A stretch of 64,000 nucleotides of DNA from Bog-473 sp963781955 (GTDB lineage: Bacteria; Actinomycetota; Acidimicrobiia; Acidimicrobiales; RAAP-2). The stretch covers positions 248,001 to 312,000 of the forward strand of contig CAWAHU010000001.1 of NCBI GenBank assembly GCA_963781955.1, written 5' to 3'. Each line of letters opens with the position of its first letter. Position 1 is the stretch's first letter. Below are positions 1 to 8,320 of the stretch, piece by piece. The notes under the pieces are model-generated. The model did no database searches, had not been told where the DNA came from, and was given only the letters and a program-made list of their open reading frames with translations. Made by a program: the position numbers and the translations under genes.

Positions 1-2
1 CC

Positions 3-317
3 AACGGCAGCGGGTCCACCGTGATCTGGGTGGGGATGCCGCCGATGCAGAACCCGACCCTCAACGCACAGATGCAGGACGTCAACACTGTGGTCCAGCA
101 GCAGGCGGCGTCGGCCAAGCCGCCGGTGGTGTTCCTCAGCACCGACAAGACGCTGGGCACGCCCCAAGGCGGCTACACCGCCTTCGTCACCAACGCGGCC
201 GGGCAGGTCGTCAACGTGCGCCCCCCCGACGGGACCCACCTCACCACGGGCGGGGGGTCCGTCGTGGCTGACCAGGTGATCAATCAGTTGCGGGCGATGG
301 GTTACCGCATTCCGTGA
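3..317 (+). CDS. C-terminal part of an SGNH/DUF459-type hydrolase (5' truncated by window edge)
   Basis: The reading frame is open from the first complete codon at position 3, so the gene starts outside the window; only about 104 residues are visible. The end of the protein carries the block PPDGTHLTTGG, which fits the Asp-x-x-His catalytic pair near the C-terminus of SGNH/GDSL hydrolases, including the actinobacterial DUF459 group (usually exported or membrane-anchored esterase or acyltransferase-like proteins). An upstream GMPPMQNP segment also suits that fold. Family assignment is from these motifs only; substrate is unknown. Confidence 0.6.
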   Translation, partial: NGSGSTVIWVGMPPMQNPTLNAQMQDVNTVVQQQAASAKPPVVFLSTDKTLGTPQGGYTAFVTNAAGQVVNVRPPDGTHLTTGGGSVVADQVINQLRAMGYRIP

Positions 318-350
318 TGGTCACGGGGTTCCCGGACGGGGCCCGAACAG

Positions 351-1320
351 TCAGGGGGACGAGCCTGCCTCGCTGAGCTGCACGTCGCCTATCACCTCGA
401 GGTCGCGATCACGGTCCGCATCCGGGTGCTGCCAGGGCAGGGTTCGCACGCCGTCTTGCCACGGCCGGACGTAGGCGAGCCAGAACACTGCGGCTGCCAG
501 GAGTACGAATCCGAGCGTCCAGCCGAGAGCCGTCGTGCTCAGGCCGACGTACTTGAGGCCCGAGGCGAAGATCACGAACGTGATGACAGGGCGGATGTAC
601 CTGTCAGGCGCCCGCGAGGAGATGAGCGATCCGACCAACACGGCGGGCACGCTGCCCACGATGATCGAAGCGGTGACGCCGAACGAGACGTGGCCGAAAG
701 CCGAGCGCGCCGAGGGCCGCGGCGATCGTGAGGGGGACCGCTTGCGTCAGGTCGGTGCCGACGAGCTGGTTCGCTCCGATCACCGGGTAGAGGAACAGCA
801 GCAGCACGATCATCAACGAGCCCGATCCCACCGAGGTCATCCCCACCACGAAGCCTCCGATCACCCCGATGGCGACGGTCGGGAGTGGCCGGACGGCGAC
901 GTCGCCGATGACCCCCTGACGGCGGTGGCCCGAACGCCGGTCCAGGAGGACGCGCACGACCATGGCGGCCGCCCCGATGAGGAGGGCTGCGCCGAGCACG
1001 ACCTGCACATCCTTCTCCGCACCCTTCGAATTGCCGAGCAGGTGCAGTGCGTAGGAGCCGAAGAGGGCCGCCGGGACCGAGCCGAGCACCATCCATCCGA
1101 CCAACGAGTAATTGACGGTCCGCTTCGTCATGTGCACCACGGCGCCCACGGGGCGCATCAGCACCGCGGCGACCAGGTCGCTCGAGATCGCCGTCGTCGG
1201 CTTCACGCCGAAGAGGAGGATCAGCATCGGGGTCATCAACGCGCCGCCCCCGGCCCCCGTCATGCCCACGAGGAACCCGACGAAGGCGCTTCCGATGACG
1301 ATGTAGGGGTCGAGCGACAT
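351..1320 (-). pseudogene. TauE/SafE-family membrane permease, disrupted by a +1 frameshift
   Basis: Members of this family are about eight-helix membrane proteins that export or import sulfite, sulfoacetate or related organosulfur anions. The N-terminal part starts at an ATG at 1320 (MSLDPYIVIGSAFVGF) and shows the typical glycine-rich first repeat GMTGAGGGALMTP and second repeat GMTSVGSGSLM. At about 697-699 a run of three A (TTT on the coding strand) puts the rest out of frame: the first frame becomes arginine-rich and stops at 604, whereas the homologous C-terminus (SIIVGSVPAVLVGSLISSR) continues in another frame to the stop at 351. Removing one base restores a protein of about 322 residues, the usual family length. 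This may be a true mutation or a sequencing error. The downstream half has no start of its own that would give a functional permease. Confidence 0.8.
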
Positions 1321-1340
1321 GAGGCGGGGTCTCCGATCCG

Positions 1341-1390
1341 CGGGTAATGGCCTACCGGACAAGAGCGGGTAATGGCCTACCTGACAAGAG
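1341..1390. repeat. Two tandem 25-bp repeats in the TauE leader
   Basis: Positions 1341-1365 and 1366-1390 are the same 25-mer with a single difference (cctaccggac versus cctacctgac). Each copy contains GGTAATGGCCTACC, whose outer four bases on each side are complementary. The pair lies just upstream of the TauE start at 1320 and next to an AT-rich stretch (1391-1430), so it could be a two-site operator or part of the promoter. No known regulator motif is recognised. Confidence 0.6.
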
Positions 1391-1490
1391 ATAGTGAAGC
1401 TATAATTACACTGAATCCGCGTGTATTTCTAGTGGAGGCCAGTCACAAGGTCCTGAGCAGGATGTTCGGGCCTCTGGACCAGCCCCTTCC

Positions 1491-2201
1491 TCAGACCAAT
1501 GGCCAGGGGTAGGGCGGCCACTCCCCGTCGTCGACCAGCTCGGGCAGCGCCCGCTCCGCCAACAGAGCCAACGTCCGCTCGAGGGTGGCCGTTGCCTCGT
1601 CGGGCGCGAGCAGGTCGCACAAGGACGGTGGCAGGCCCGCCCGCTCGATCCGTCCCAGGTCCTCGAGGACGTCGGGCGCGAGCGGCACGCCGCCGAAGTC
1701 CCAGATGACCGTGCGCAGCTTGTCGTGGCGGTTGAAGCACAGCCCGTTGTCGATGGCCCACAGCCGGTCCTCGGCCAGCAGCACGTGGCCGCTCTTGCGG
1801 TCGGCGTTGTTGGCCACAACGTCGAACGCGCAGAGCTTCATCAACAGCGGGTGCCACCGCGGCTCGTCGCGCAGCGTGAAGTAATGCGACGTCCCGTCCT
1901 CTTCTACGTAGCGCTGCACCGATCCGGGCCCGAAGGGCCCCTCCTCGCGGATCACGGTCTCGGGGACGAGGCTCCATCCGAGGAACTCGGACAGCACGTA
2001 GGCCCCGACCTCGCGCCGGAACAGGCCGCCGGGGAAGTCCCACAGCGGCCGCTCACCCCGGGCCGGCTTGTACACGGCGAGCAGCTCGTGACCCTCGAGC
2101 CGGCACGTGACGAGCAAGGTGGCGTTCGAGCTGCCGGCGATGCGCCCGTGCACCTCCATGTCACCCTCAATGAGGATGCGCTCGGCCGAGACGTCCGCCA
2201 C
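1491..2201 (-). CDS. SCO1664-family protein (kinase-like fold, function unknown)
   Basis: About 236 residues from a GTG at 2201, five bases after the stop of the DUF3090 gene; the longer upstream frame is low-complexity read-through of DUF3090. The sequence contains the hallmark blocks of the actinobacterial SCO1664 family, which resembles PI3/PI4-kinase-like folds: an ATP-site-like lysine in LLAVYKPARGERPLWDFP, then FDVVANNADRKSGHVLL and WAIDNGLCFN, which look like the catalytic D-x-x-x-x-N and metal-binding Asp of such kinases. The substrate is unknown. It is the last gene of a three-gene operon with DUF3090 and a histidine phosphatase. In mycobacteria and Streptomyces this trio usually sits beside mshC of mycothiol synthesis, which is not seen here. 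Confidence 0.85.
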   Translation of the reverse strand: MADVSAERILIEGDMEVHGRIAGSSNATLLVTCRLEGHELLAVYKPARGERPLWDFPGGLFRREVGAYVLSEFLGWSLVPETVIREEGPFGPGSVQRYVEEDGTSHYFTLRDEPRWHPLLMKLCAFDVVANNADRKSGHVLLAEDRLWAIDNGLCFNRHDKLRTVIWDFGGVPLAPDVLEDLGRIERAGLPPSLCDLLAPDEATATLERTLALLAERALPELVDDGEWPPYPWPLV

Positions 2202-2206
2202 TGCAG

Positions 2207-2734
2207 TCAGGTCGCCGGCGGACGGTGCCCGTTGGTGCGGGGGCAGTCGTGCCCGGCCGGGTCCAACGGGAGCGAGCACAGCGGGCACGGCGGGCGGCCG
2301 GCCTCGACCAAGCGGGTGGCATGGATGGCGAAGGCGGCCGCCTGCTCGCGCGTCAGCGCGACCCGCAGCACGTTCCCGCGCTCCAGGTCCTCCAGGTCCT
2401 CCAGGTCCTCCAGGTCCTCGCCGCCGGCCTCCTCGAGCACGATGATGACCCGGTCGATCTCTTCGTCGTAGGAGACGCCGATGGTCCCGACCACCCACTC
2501 GAACTCCTCGGTCCCGTAGAAGGCCAGGTCCTCGGGGAGGTGCCCGGGGCGGCCCAGCTCCTTGACGATGCGACCCAGGTAGCTGGCCAGGACGGAGACC
2601 TGCTGCTTCTCGACCTTGACCGTGGTCTCAGCCAGGCCTTGGCGGCAGTAGAAGAGGAAGAGGCGGTTCCCCACCTCGCCGATGACCCCGACCGTGCAGT
2701 GGTCCGGCGCGTCGAAGTCGTGCTGGTCACTCAC
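2207..2734 (-). CDS. DUF3090 family protein
   Basis: A 175-residue cytoplasmic protein of the DUF3090 family, conserved in Actinobacteria and of unknown function. The N-terminal region (CTVGVIGEVGNRLFLFYCRQG) and the LGRIVKELGRPGHL block match what I know of the family. The C-terminus has a small zinc-ribbon-like cluster, CPLC followed by GHDCP, about ten residues apart. An insertion of four Asp-Leu-Glu-type triplets near residue 110 is encoded by a 9-bp tandem repeat and is probably a lineage-specific expansion. The gene sits 13 bp after the phosphatase gene and 5 bp before the SCO1664-family gene, so the three are very likely co-transcribed. Confidence 0.88.
   Translation of the reverse strand: MSDQHDFDAPDHCTVGVIGEVGNRLFLFYCRQGLAETTVKVEKQQVSVLASYLGRIVKELGRPGHLPEDLAFYGTEEFEWVVGTIGVSYDEEIDRVIIVLEEAGGEDLEDLEDLEDLERGNVLRVALTREQAAAFAIHATRLVEAGRPPCPLCSLPLDPAGHDCPRTNGHRPPAT
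2381..2416. repeat. 9-bp tandem repeat (four copies) inside DUF3090
   Basis: The unit ctccaggtc occurs four times in a row at 2381-2416 and continues for three more bases. On the coding strand it gives a run of Glu-Asp-Leu triplets in an acidic loop. Because the period is a multiple of three, slippage would change protein length without breaking the frame. Confidence 0.85.
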
Positions 2735-2747
2735 CGCCCGCCCCTGT

Positions 2748-3434
2748 TCACGAGACGGCCAGCTCGTCGAGGGAACCGATCGAATTCACGCACAGCACCA
2801 CGGGCCCGCCCGCCGTGAACAGGAGAGCGGAGACCGAGCACGGCGAGATCACGAGGCGCTGCATCAGATCGAGGGGCACGCCGGCCGCGGCCGCCACGAT
2901 GGCCTTGATCGGGTCGGCGTGAGAGACGGCGACGATGGTCTGGCCCGGGTGGTCGGCCACCAGGCCGAGCACGGCGTCCATGGCTCGGACGGACATCTCG
3001 GCGAAGGACTCGCCGCCGGGGAAGCGGAACCCCGTTGGCCAGCGCTGCACCGTCGGCCACTGCGGTGCGCGGTTGAGGCGGGCCAAGGGCTTCTCGGTCC
3101 AGTCGCCCACGTCGACCTCGACCAGACCGGGGGCCGAGCGCACGCGCAGGCCGAGCGACCGGGCAATGGGCGCCGCCGTCTCCCGCGTCCGCTCGAGCGG
3201 TGACGCGTACACGGCGGTCGGCGCCTTGGTCAGCGACGCGATCTGCCGGGCGGCGCCCTCCGCCTGGGCCCGTCCCTTGTCCGAGAGATGGAGGCCGGCG
3301 GCCTGGCCGGGCAACAGCTTGCCCGTGGTCGGCGTAGTGCCGTGGCGCACCAGCAGCACCACGGTGGCCGGTGGCGCCTTGCCGTCCCGCCGGGACGGCT
3401 GGCGTGCGGGGGCGGAGCGGGCGGTCGAGGGCAC
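2748..3434 (-). CDS. Histidine phosphatase family protein, MSMEG_4193 type
   Basis: The protein begins at a GTG at 3434 (228 residues). It carries the histidine-phosphatase signature LVRHGTT at about residues 28-34, whose His takes the phosphoryl group, the second arginine in SPLERTRETA, the acid EVDVGDWTE and the late catalytic His in AVSHADPIKA. This is the phosphoglycerate-mutase-like superfamily; the MSMEG_4193 subfamily is defined by its constant pairing with DUF3090 and SCO1664 genes, as seen here. Its physiological substrate is not known. It is the first gene of the operon and diverges from udgB with only about 25 bp between the starts, leaving room for at most overlapping or leaderless promoters. 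Confidence 0.88.
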   Translation of the reverse strand: MPSTARSAPARQPSRRDGKAPPATVVLLVRHGTTPTTGKLLPGQAAGLHLSDKGRAQAEGAARQIASLTKAPTAVYASPLERTRETAAPIARSLGLRVRSAPGLVEVDVGDWTEKPLARLNRAPQWPTVQRWPTGFRFPGGESFAEMSVRAMDAVLGLVADHPGQTIVAVSHADPIKAIVAAAAGVPLDLMQRLVISPCSVSALLFTAGGPVVLCVNSIGSLDELAVS

Positions 3435-3459
3435 GGGAGCCCATCGTAGGCTCTGCGCC

Positions 3460-4167
3460 GTGCCGTCCGACCGTGGCCGCCGGGACTCGCTGGCCGCCGT
3501 CCAGCGCGACGTGTCTCGCTGCCGGCGGTGCCCGCGCCTGGTCACCTGGCGCGAGGAGGTTGCGCGGACGGGCCGGGCCGCGTACACCGGCCAGGTCTAC
3601 TGGGGCCGCGGCGTGCCGGGCTTCGGTGACCCCGGTGCCGCACTGGTGATCGTCGGCCTGGCCCCCGCCGCCCACGGGGCCAACCGCACCGGGCGCATGT
3701 TCACCGGGGACAGCTCGGGCGACTGGCTCTTCGCCGCCTTGCACCGGTCCGGCTTCGCCTCCCAGGCCACCAGCACGGCCCGCGACGACGGGCTGAAGTT
3801 GCACGGGGCCTACATCACCGCCGCCGTTCATTGCGCCCCACCGGGCAACAAGCCGGATCCCTCCGAGCGCGACGCCTGCGCGCCCTACATGGCCCGGGAG
3901 CTCTCGCTGCTGGCCGAGGTCGCCGTCGTGCTGGCGCTCGGGCAGTTCGCCTGGCAAGCGGTGACCAAGCACTACGGGTTGCGCCCGCGCCCGGTCTTCG
4001 GGCACCTGGCCGAGGCCCCGTTGGGCGATGGTGTCACGCTGCTCGGGTCGTACCACCCGAGCCAGCAGAACACCTTCACCGGGAAGCTGACGGTGCCCAT
4101 GTTCGACTCCGTGTTCGAGCGGGCCAACGCCCTGATCCACGCGGTCGCTCAGGAGACGAGGTCGTAG
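3460..4167 (+). CDS. udgB: Type-5 uracil-DNA glycosylase (UdgB)
   Basis: A 235-residue base-excision repair enzyme that removes uracil (and in characterised homologues hypoxanthine or ethenocytosine) from DNA. The start GTG at 3460 gives an N-terminus with CRRC at residues 21-24; together with Cys125 and Cys140 this supplies the four ligands of the iron-sulfur cluster found in families 4 and 5. Motif A, GLAPAAHGANRTGRMFTGD (from residue 66), and motif B, GSYHPSQQN with His199, are those of family 5 (Mycobacterium Rv1259 type), which lacks the catalytic Asp of family 1. The longer upstream open frame is antisense to the phosphatase gene and is not coding. The 3' end overlaps the convergent kinase gene by 19 bp. 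Confidence 0.9.
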   Translation: MPSDRGRRDSLAAVQRDVSRCRRCPRLVTWREEVARTGRAAYTGQVYWGRGVPGFGDPGAALVIVGLAPAAHGANRTGRMFTGDSSGDWLFAALHRSGFASQATSTARDDGLKLHGAYITAAVHCAPPGNKPDPSERDACAPYMARELSLLAEVAVVLALGQFAWQAVTKHYGLRPRPVFGHLAEAPLGDGVTLLGSYHPSQQNTFTGKLTVPMFDSVFERANALIHAVAQETRS

Positions 4168-4949
4168 AGCAGGCGATAGAACGTGATCCGCACGGGGTCT
4201 GGCGCGATCCCGTACCCCTCGTAGAACATCGGCTCGAGGTCCGGGCCGAAGTTCCATCCCGCGCTCCACGCCCCCACGGTCACGTCCCACCAGCGGTCGG
4301 CCACACCCAGCTCGCCCAGGTCCACGTAGCCGGTAACCGTCCCACGCTCGAGGAGAACGTTCGGCGGGCAGTAATCACCGTGGCAGACCACCAGGTCCTC
4401 GCCTCCCGGTGCCGTCCGCTCGAGCCGGGCCAGCGCGGCGGCCGGGGTGAGGTGGGCATGCTCGGCGTGGAAGCCGGCCGGATCGATGGCATCCGTACCC
4501 ACCCGACGCCGGACGTGGTTGAGCGCCCGTTCGAGGTCGAAGCGGAACGGGCAGCGCGCCTCGTCCACCGCACCGTGGAAGGCGCGCAGCCCGCTCCCGA
4601 GGGCGAGCACGAGCGTGGCCGGATCGCTGCGCCAGGCGCGGTCGGTGGCGTCGCGCCCGGGCAGCCCCTCGGTCAGCAGGATGGTCGTGCTCCCCATCTC
4701 CTCGAGTGCCACCACGACGGGGACGGACAGGTGTGGTGCCGCCCAGGTCATCCGCTCGGCCTCTTCGCGCAAGGTGGGGAAGCGCGTACCACCCGTGTGG
4801 ACCTTCGCATAGCGGACGCGACCAGTGGGTCCGGTGAGGCGCCACGTTGTGAGCCACGGCACGAGGCGGTAGGCCAGGACGGCGCTCCAGCCCGGCGCCA
4901 AGAGCTCGAGCTCGGGCGGTGGCACCTCAGACGCCGGCTCCTTCGGCAC
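4149..4949 (-). CDS. Aminoglycoside 3'-phosphotransferase-like kinase (APH family)
   Basis: 266 residues from a GTG at 4949, close to the roughly 264 residues of APH(3') enzymes. The C-terminal half has the catalytic loop VVCHGDYCPPNVLL (Brenner motif, Asp as general base and Asn for metal) and the metal-binding YVDLGELGVADRWWD; the N-terminal lobe has RYAKVHTGG with a likely ATP-contacting Lys. Homology makes a phosphotransferase on aminoglycosides or another small hydroxyl compound likely; chromosomal actinobacterial copies often have no proven resistance role. It is convergent with udgB, overlapping it by 19 bp, and divergent from the FAD oxidoreductase gene. Confidence 0.85.
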   Translation of the reverse strand: MPKEPASEVPPPELELLAPGWSAVLAYRLVPWLTTWRLTGPTGRVRYAKVHTGGTRFPTLREEAERMTWAAPHLSVPVVVALEEMGSTTILLTEGLPGRDATDRAWRSDPATLVLALGSGLRAFHGAVDEARCPFRFDLERALNHVRRRVGTDAIDPAGFHAEHAHLTPAAALARLERTAPGGEDLVVCHGDYCPPNVLLERGTVTGYVDLGELGVADRWWDVTVGAWSAGWNFGPDLEPMFYEGYGIAPDPVRITFYRLLYDLVS

Positions 4950-5042
4950 GCTCGCAGGGTAGGCCCGGTAACGGGCTACCGTCTCGGCGGCGCCGGGGGC
5001 GCCACGGGTCCATGAGAGCCGCCGGCGCCGGGGGAGGATGCA

Positions 5043-6494
5043 GTGCGCGAGCCAGACGATGTGACGCCGTGCGACGTGGCGGAAGTCACCGAGTGGGACC
5101 AGACCGCCGACGTCGTCGTGGTCGGCTTCGGCGCGGCCGGCTCCTCGGCGGCGTTCACCGCTGGGCGCGCCGGCGCCGAGGTGCTCGTGGTGGAGCGGGC
5201 CGGGGGCGCGGGAGGAGCGGCCGCGCTGGCCGAAGGGATCGTGTACCTCGGGGGCGGCACGGTGATTCAGACGGCGTGCGGGTTCGAGGACAGTCTCGAC
5301 GACATGTACCGCTACATGATGGCGGCCTGCGGTCCGGATCCAGACGAGGCGAAGATCTCGCGGTACGTCGAGGAGAGCCTGGGGCATTTCGACTGGCTGG
5401 TCGAGCGCGGCGTGCCCTTCGACCCGACGTTCTGCGCCGACACGCAGATGGCGCCGACGGGCACGGAGGGGCTTGTGTACTCGGGCGGAGAGGACGCGTA
5501 CCCGTTCAACGAGATCGCTCGTCCAGCGCCCCGTGGGCACCTGGCCAAGACCAAGCGGTCGACCGGCTGGTTGCTCATGCAGCACCTGGCGAACGCCGCC
5601 ACCGAGGCCGGTGCCTCGGTCTCAGCGGATACCCGCGTCGACCGTCTGGTGGTCGACGACGGCCACGTCGTCGGCGTGCAGGGCCAGCGCTTCGGTGACA
5701 CGGTTTCGTTCCGTGCCCGTCGCGGTGTGGTACTCACAGCCGGTGGCTTCGTGTTCAACGACGACATGCTGCGTAAGCACTGCCCGCCGCTCGTGCGCGG
5801 CACGTTCAAGGTTGGTACCGAGGGGGACGACGGGCGCGGCATCCGCATGGCGCAGGCCATCGGGGCGGCGGTGCGCAACATGTACGCCGGTGAGGTCTCG
5901 CTGCCCATCATCCCGCCGCGAAAGCTCGTCCACGGAATCCTCGTCAATCGCCGTGGGCAACGCTTCATCAACGAGGACACCTACATGGGCCGCGTCGGGC
6001 AGTCCGCCCTCTACGAGCAGGACGGTGAGGTCTACCTGGTCGTCGACGAGGCCTGCTATGAGCCCAACTGGATGGGCCTGGCCGCCTCGTGGGTGTGCGA
6101 GACGCCCGCCGAGCTCGAGGCCGAGATGGGCCTGCCGCCCGGCTCGCTCCAGTCCACACTCGAGCTCTACAACCGCCACGCGGCCGCCGGCGAGGACCCG
6201 CTCTTCCACAAGGGGCGTCACTGGGTGCGGCCGCTGGTACCTCCGATCGGTGCCATCGACCTGCGCGTCGGGCCGGCTCCCTACGCGCCGTTCACCCTTG
6301 GCGGGTTGGAGACCTCGGTCGAGGGGTCGGTTCTCTATCTGGGCGGCGATCCCATCGGCGGGCTCTTCGCCGCCGGCCGAACCACCGCTGGGGTGTGCTC
6401 GTTCGGCTACGCCAGCGGGCTGTCCATCGGCGACAGCACCCTCTTCGGCCGCCTGGCGGGTGCCAACGCCGCCGGCGCACCGGCCACAGCCTGA
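5043..6494 (+). CDS. FAD-dependent oxidoreductase, ketosteroid dehydrogenase/fumarate reductase-like
   Basis: 483 residues from a GTG at 5043, with a strong Shine-Dalgarno (GGGGGAGG) about seven bases upstream. The N-terminus has the dinucleotide-binding Rossmann motif VVVGFGAAGSSAAFTA (about residues 20-35) ending in a Glu for the FAD ribose (VVER), and the C-terminus has GRTTAGVCSFGYASG, the second FAD-contact region of the FrdA/KstD superfamily. Such enzymes use FAD to dehydrogenate or reduce C-C bonds of steroids, succinate-like acids or other substrates; the exact one cannot be told. It is a single gene flanked by a divergent kinase and a convergent DJ-1 gene. Confidence 0.85.
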   Translation: MREPDDVTPCDVAEVTEWDQTADVVVVGFGAAGSSAAFTAGRAGAEVLVVERAGGAGGAAALAEGIVYLGGGTVIQTACGFEDSLDDMYRYMMAACGPDPDEAKISRYVEESLGHFDWLVERGVPFDPTFCADTQMAPTGTEGLVYSGGEDAYPFNEIARPAPRGHLAKTKRSTGWLLMQHLANAATEAGASVSADTRVDRLVVDDGHVVGVQGQRFGDTVSFRARRGVVLTAGGFVFNDDMLRKHCPPLVRGTFKVGTEGDDGRGIRMAQAIGAAVRNMYAGEVSLPIIPPRKLVHGILVNRRGQRFINEDTYMGRVGQSALYEQDGEVYLVVDEACYEPNWMGLAASWVCETPAELEAEMGLPPGSLQSTLELYNRHAAAGEDPLFHKGRHWVRPLVPPIGAIDLRVGPAPYAPFTLGGLETSVEGSVLYLGGDPIGGLFAAGRTTAGVCSFGYASGLSIGDSTLFGRLAGANAAGAPATA

Positions 6495-6532
6495 GCCGAC
6501 CCTCCGACTCTCCGACGCTCCCGGAGCGGGTC

Positions 6533-7183
6533 CTAGCGGCGCTGCGCGGCGTACTCGATGACCCGGGCCAGGACGACGTCGTCCGCCTTGTCCACCGACC
6601 CGCAGTCGAAGGGGGGTTGCGGGTCGTATTCGATCATCAGTTGCGCGGCCCGGGCCGCGGTGCTGTCGGCCAGCAGCTCCGTCAGCCGCAGGGCCATGTC
6701 GATGCCACTCGAAACGCCGGCGGCGGTGATGATGCGCCGGTCCAGGTGCTCGACGACCCGCGCCGATGCGGGCTCGGCGCCGTGCGCCGCCAGCTCGGCC
6801 TCGCACGACCAGTGTGTGGTAGCCGTGAGGCCCGAGAGCAGCCCGGCCGCCCCGAGGACCAGGGACCCGGTGCAGACCGACGTGGTGAAGCGGGTGGCGA
6901 CATGCGCGGCGCGCACCCATTCGAGCACGTCCTCGTCGTGCTCCAGGGCGCGCGTCCCGACGCCGCCGGGGAACACGATGACGTTCGGCCGCGACACCTC
7001 AGCGAAAGTGGCGTCCACGGTCAGGCCGAGCATGCCGTTCTCACTGCGGACCTCGCCGGGCCGCGAGCCGACGAAGACGATGTCGAAGGTGGGGATGCGT
7101 TGGAGCACCTCGTAGGGTCCCACCGCATCGAGCACGGTGACCCCGTCGAAGAGCGGGATGGCGATCTGCAGGCGGTCGGTCAT
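6533..7183 (-). CDS. DJ-1/PfpI family protein (isonitrile hydratase-like)
   Basis: 216 residues from an ATG at 7183. The family's nucleophile elbow is seen as SVCTGSLVLGAAGLL, with the cysteine in the sharp turn, preceded by the conserved early acid region DGVTVLDAVGPYEVL and followed by THW. This is the GATase1-like domain alone, without a DNA-binding domain, as in isonitrile hydratase (InhA) and related enzymes. The ATG overlaps the TGA stop of the upstream GlxA-type regulator by four bases, so the two are translationally coupled: a regulator that senses through a DJ-1 fold beside a free-standing DJ-1 enzyme. The substrate is unknown. Confidence 0.85.
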   Translation of the reverse strand: MTDRLQIAIPLFDGVTVLDAVGPYEVLQRIPTFDIVFVGSRPGEVRSENGMLGLTVDATFAEVSRPNVIVFPGGVGTRALEHDEDVLEWVRAAHVATRFTTSVCTGSLVLGAAGLLSGLTATTHWSCEAELAAHGAEPASARVVEHLDRRIITAAGVSSGIDMALRLTELLADSTAARAAQLMIEYDPQPPFDCGSVDKADDVVLARVIEYAAQRR

Positions 7184-8196
7184 GCGGGTGCCCTCCTGAA
7201 GCGTCGGCGGTAGGCGTCTGGTGACACGCTGAGATGCCGCTGGAACACGCGCCGCAGTGTCTCTGCGCTCCCGAGGCCGCAGCGGGCCGCGACGACGTCG
7301 AGCGTGTCGGATGTCGTCTCGAGCTCGTGGCGGGCCGCTTCGAGGCGGGTCCGCTCCACGAAGCGGCTCGGAGGCTCGCCCACCTCCGCCGTGAAGACCC
7401 GCGTGAAGTGGCGCACACTCATGTTGGCTGCCGAGGCCAACGACCCCACGCGGTGGTCGCCGCCGGGAGCGGCCTCGACGAGGTTCTGCACGGCCCGGAC
7501 GGTCGAGCGCTCGGCACGGGGAACCCAGACCGGCGAGGCGAATTGCGTCTGGCCTCCCGGTCGGTGCAGGAACATGACGAGCCAACGCGCCACCGTCTGT
7601 GCCACGTCGGCGCCCAGGTCCTCTTGCACGAGGGCCAGCGTCAGGTCGATGCCCGCAGTGACGCCCGCGCTGGACCAGTACTTCCCGTCGCGGAGATAGA
7701 TCGGGTCGGGGTCGACCGTTAGCCCCGGATGGGCTTGGCGGAGCTGCTCGGCGCGAGCCCAGTGCGTCGTGACGCGCCGACCCTCGAGCAACCCGGCGGC
7801 CGCAGCCAAGAACGTGCCCGAGCACACGGTCGCCACGCGCCGGCAGCCGGGTGCTGTGGCGCTGACCCACGACACCAGCGGGCGGTGCGCCGCCGCGGCA
7901 TCGACGCCCGAGCCGCCCGCAAGCACCATGGTGTCGATGCCGTCGGCGCAGTGGCCGGTCCGGGCGCCCGCGGCCGGCCGGTCGGCCGGAGAGGGCAGCG
8001 GCACGGTGGCGATCTCCAACCCGCTCTCTGCCCGCACGTTGCCGCCGCGGGCCGACGCCACCACGACCCGGTATCCACCCGCTCGCCCCAGGGCACCGGC
8101 CGCTCTCGACGCGCCCGAGAGGACCTCGTGGGGGCCGACTACGTCGAGCGGCTGGACACCGTCGAAGGCCACGATCACGACGAGGCGCTCCCTCAT
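7180..8196 (-). CDS. GlxA-family transcriptional regulator (DJ-1 domain + AraC HTH)
   Basis: 338 residues from an ATG at 8196. The N-terminal two thirds is a DJ-1/PfpI-like domain (VVIVAFDGVQPLDVVGPHEV; elbow TVCSGTFLAAAAGLL), and the C-terminal 100 residues form an AraC-type double helix-turn-helix (VGSLASAANMSVRHFTRVF, then CGLGSAETLRRVFQRHL). Such proteins are usually activators that bind a metabolite in the DJ-1 domain. The gene is first in a two-gene unit with the DJ-1 enzyme. Its upstream region holds three GTATAC-centred sites and a 16-bp tandem array, which are good candidates for autoregulation. Confidence 0.88.
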   Translation of the reverse strand: MRERLVVIVAFDGVQPLDVVGPHEVLSGASRAAGALGRAGGYRVVVASARGGNVRAESGLEIATVPLPSPADRPAAGARTGHCADGIDTMVLAGGSGVDAAAAHRPLVSWVSATAPGCRRVATVCSGTFLAAAAGLLEGRRVTTHWARAEQLRQAHPGLTVDPDPIYLRDGKYWSSAGVTAGIDLTLALVQEDLGADVAQTVARWLVMFLHRPGGQTQFASPVWVPRAERSTVRAVQNLVEAAPGGDHRVGSLASAANMSVRHFTRVFTAEVGEPPSRFVERTRLEAARHELETTSDTLDVVAARCGLGSAETLRRVFQRHLSVSPDAYRRRFRRAPA

Positions 8197-8320
8197 TCGG
8201 CCACTCTGAGGGAGCAGCGGGATGGCGTCAATGACATCATTCCCACAGATTCGGCCATCTTCGGAATCTCGTGAGTCGCAAGTGCGCTCCATGAGGGGAC
8301 TCCAAGGAGTTTGGGATCGT

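Noticed and set aside
535..1347. Long plus-strand frame opposite the TauE gene
   Set aside because: It is antisense to a recognised permease and consists of Arg/His/Asp-rich read-through typical of GC-rich DNA.
5622..6920. 432-residue minus-strand frame across the FAD oxidoreductase
   Set aside because: Low-complexity shadow of two real genes (FAD oxidoreductase and DJ-1 protein); no domain.
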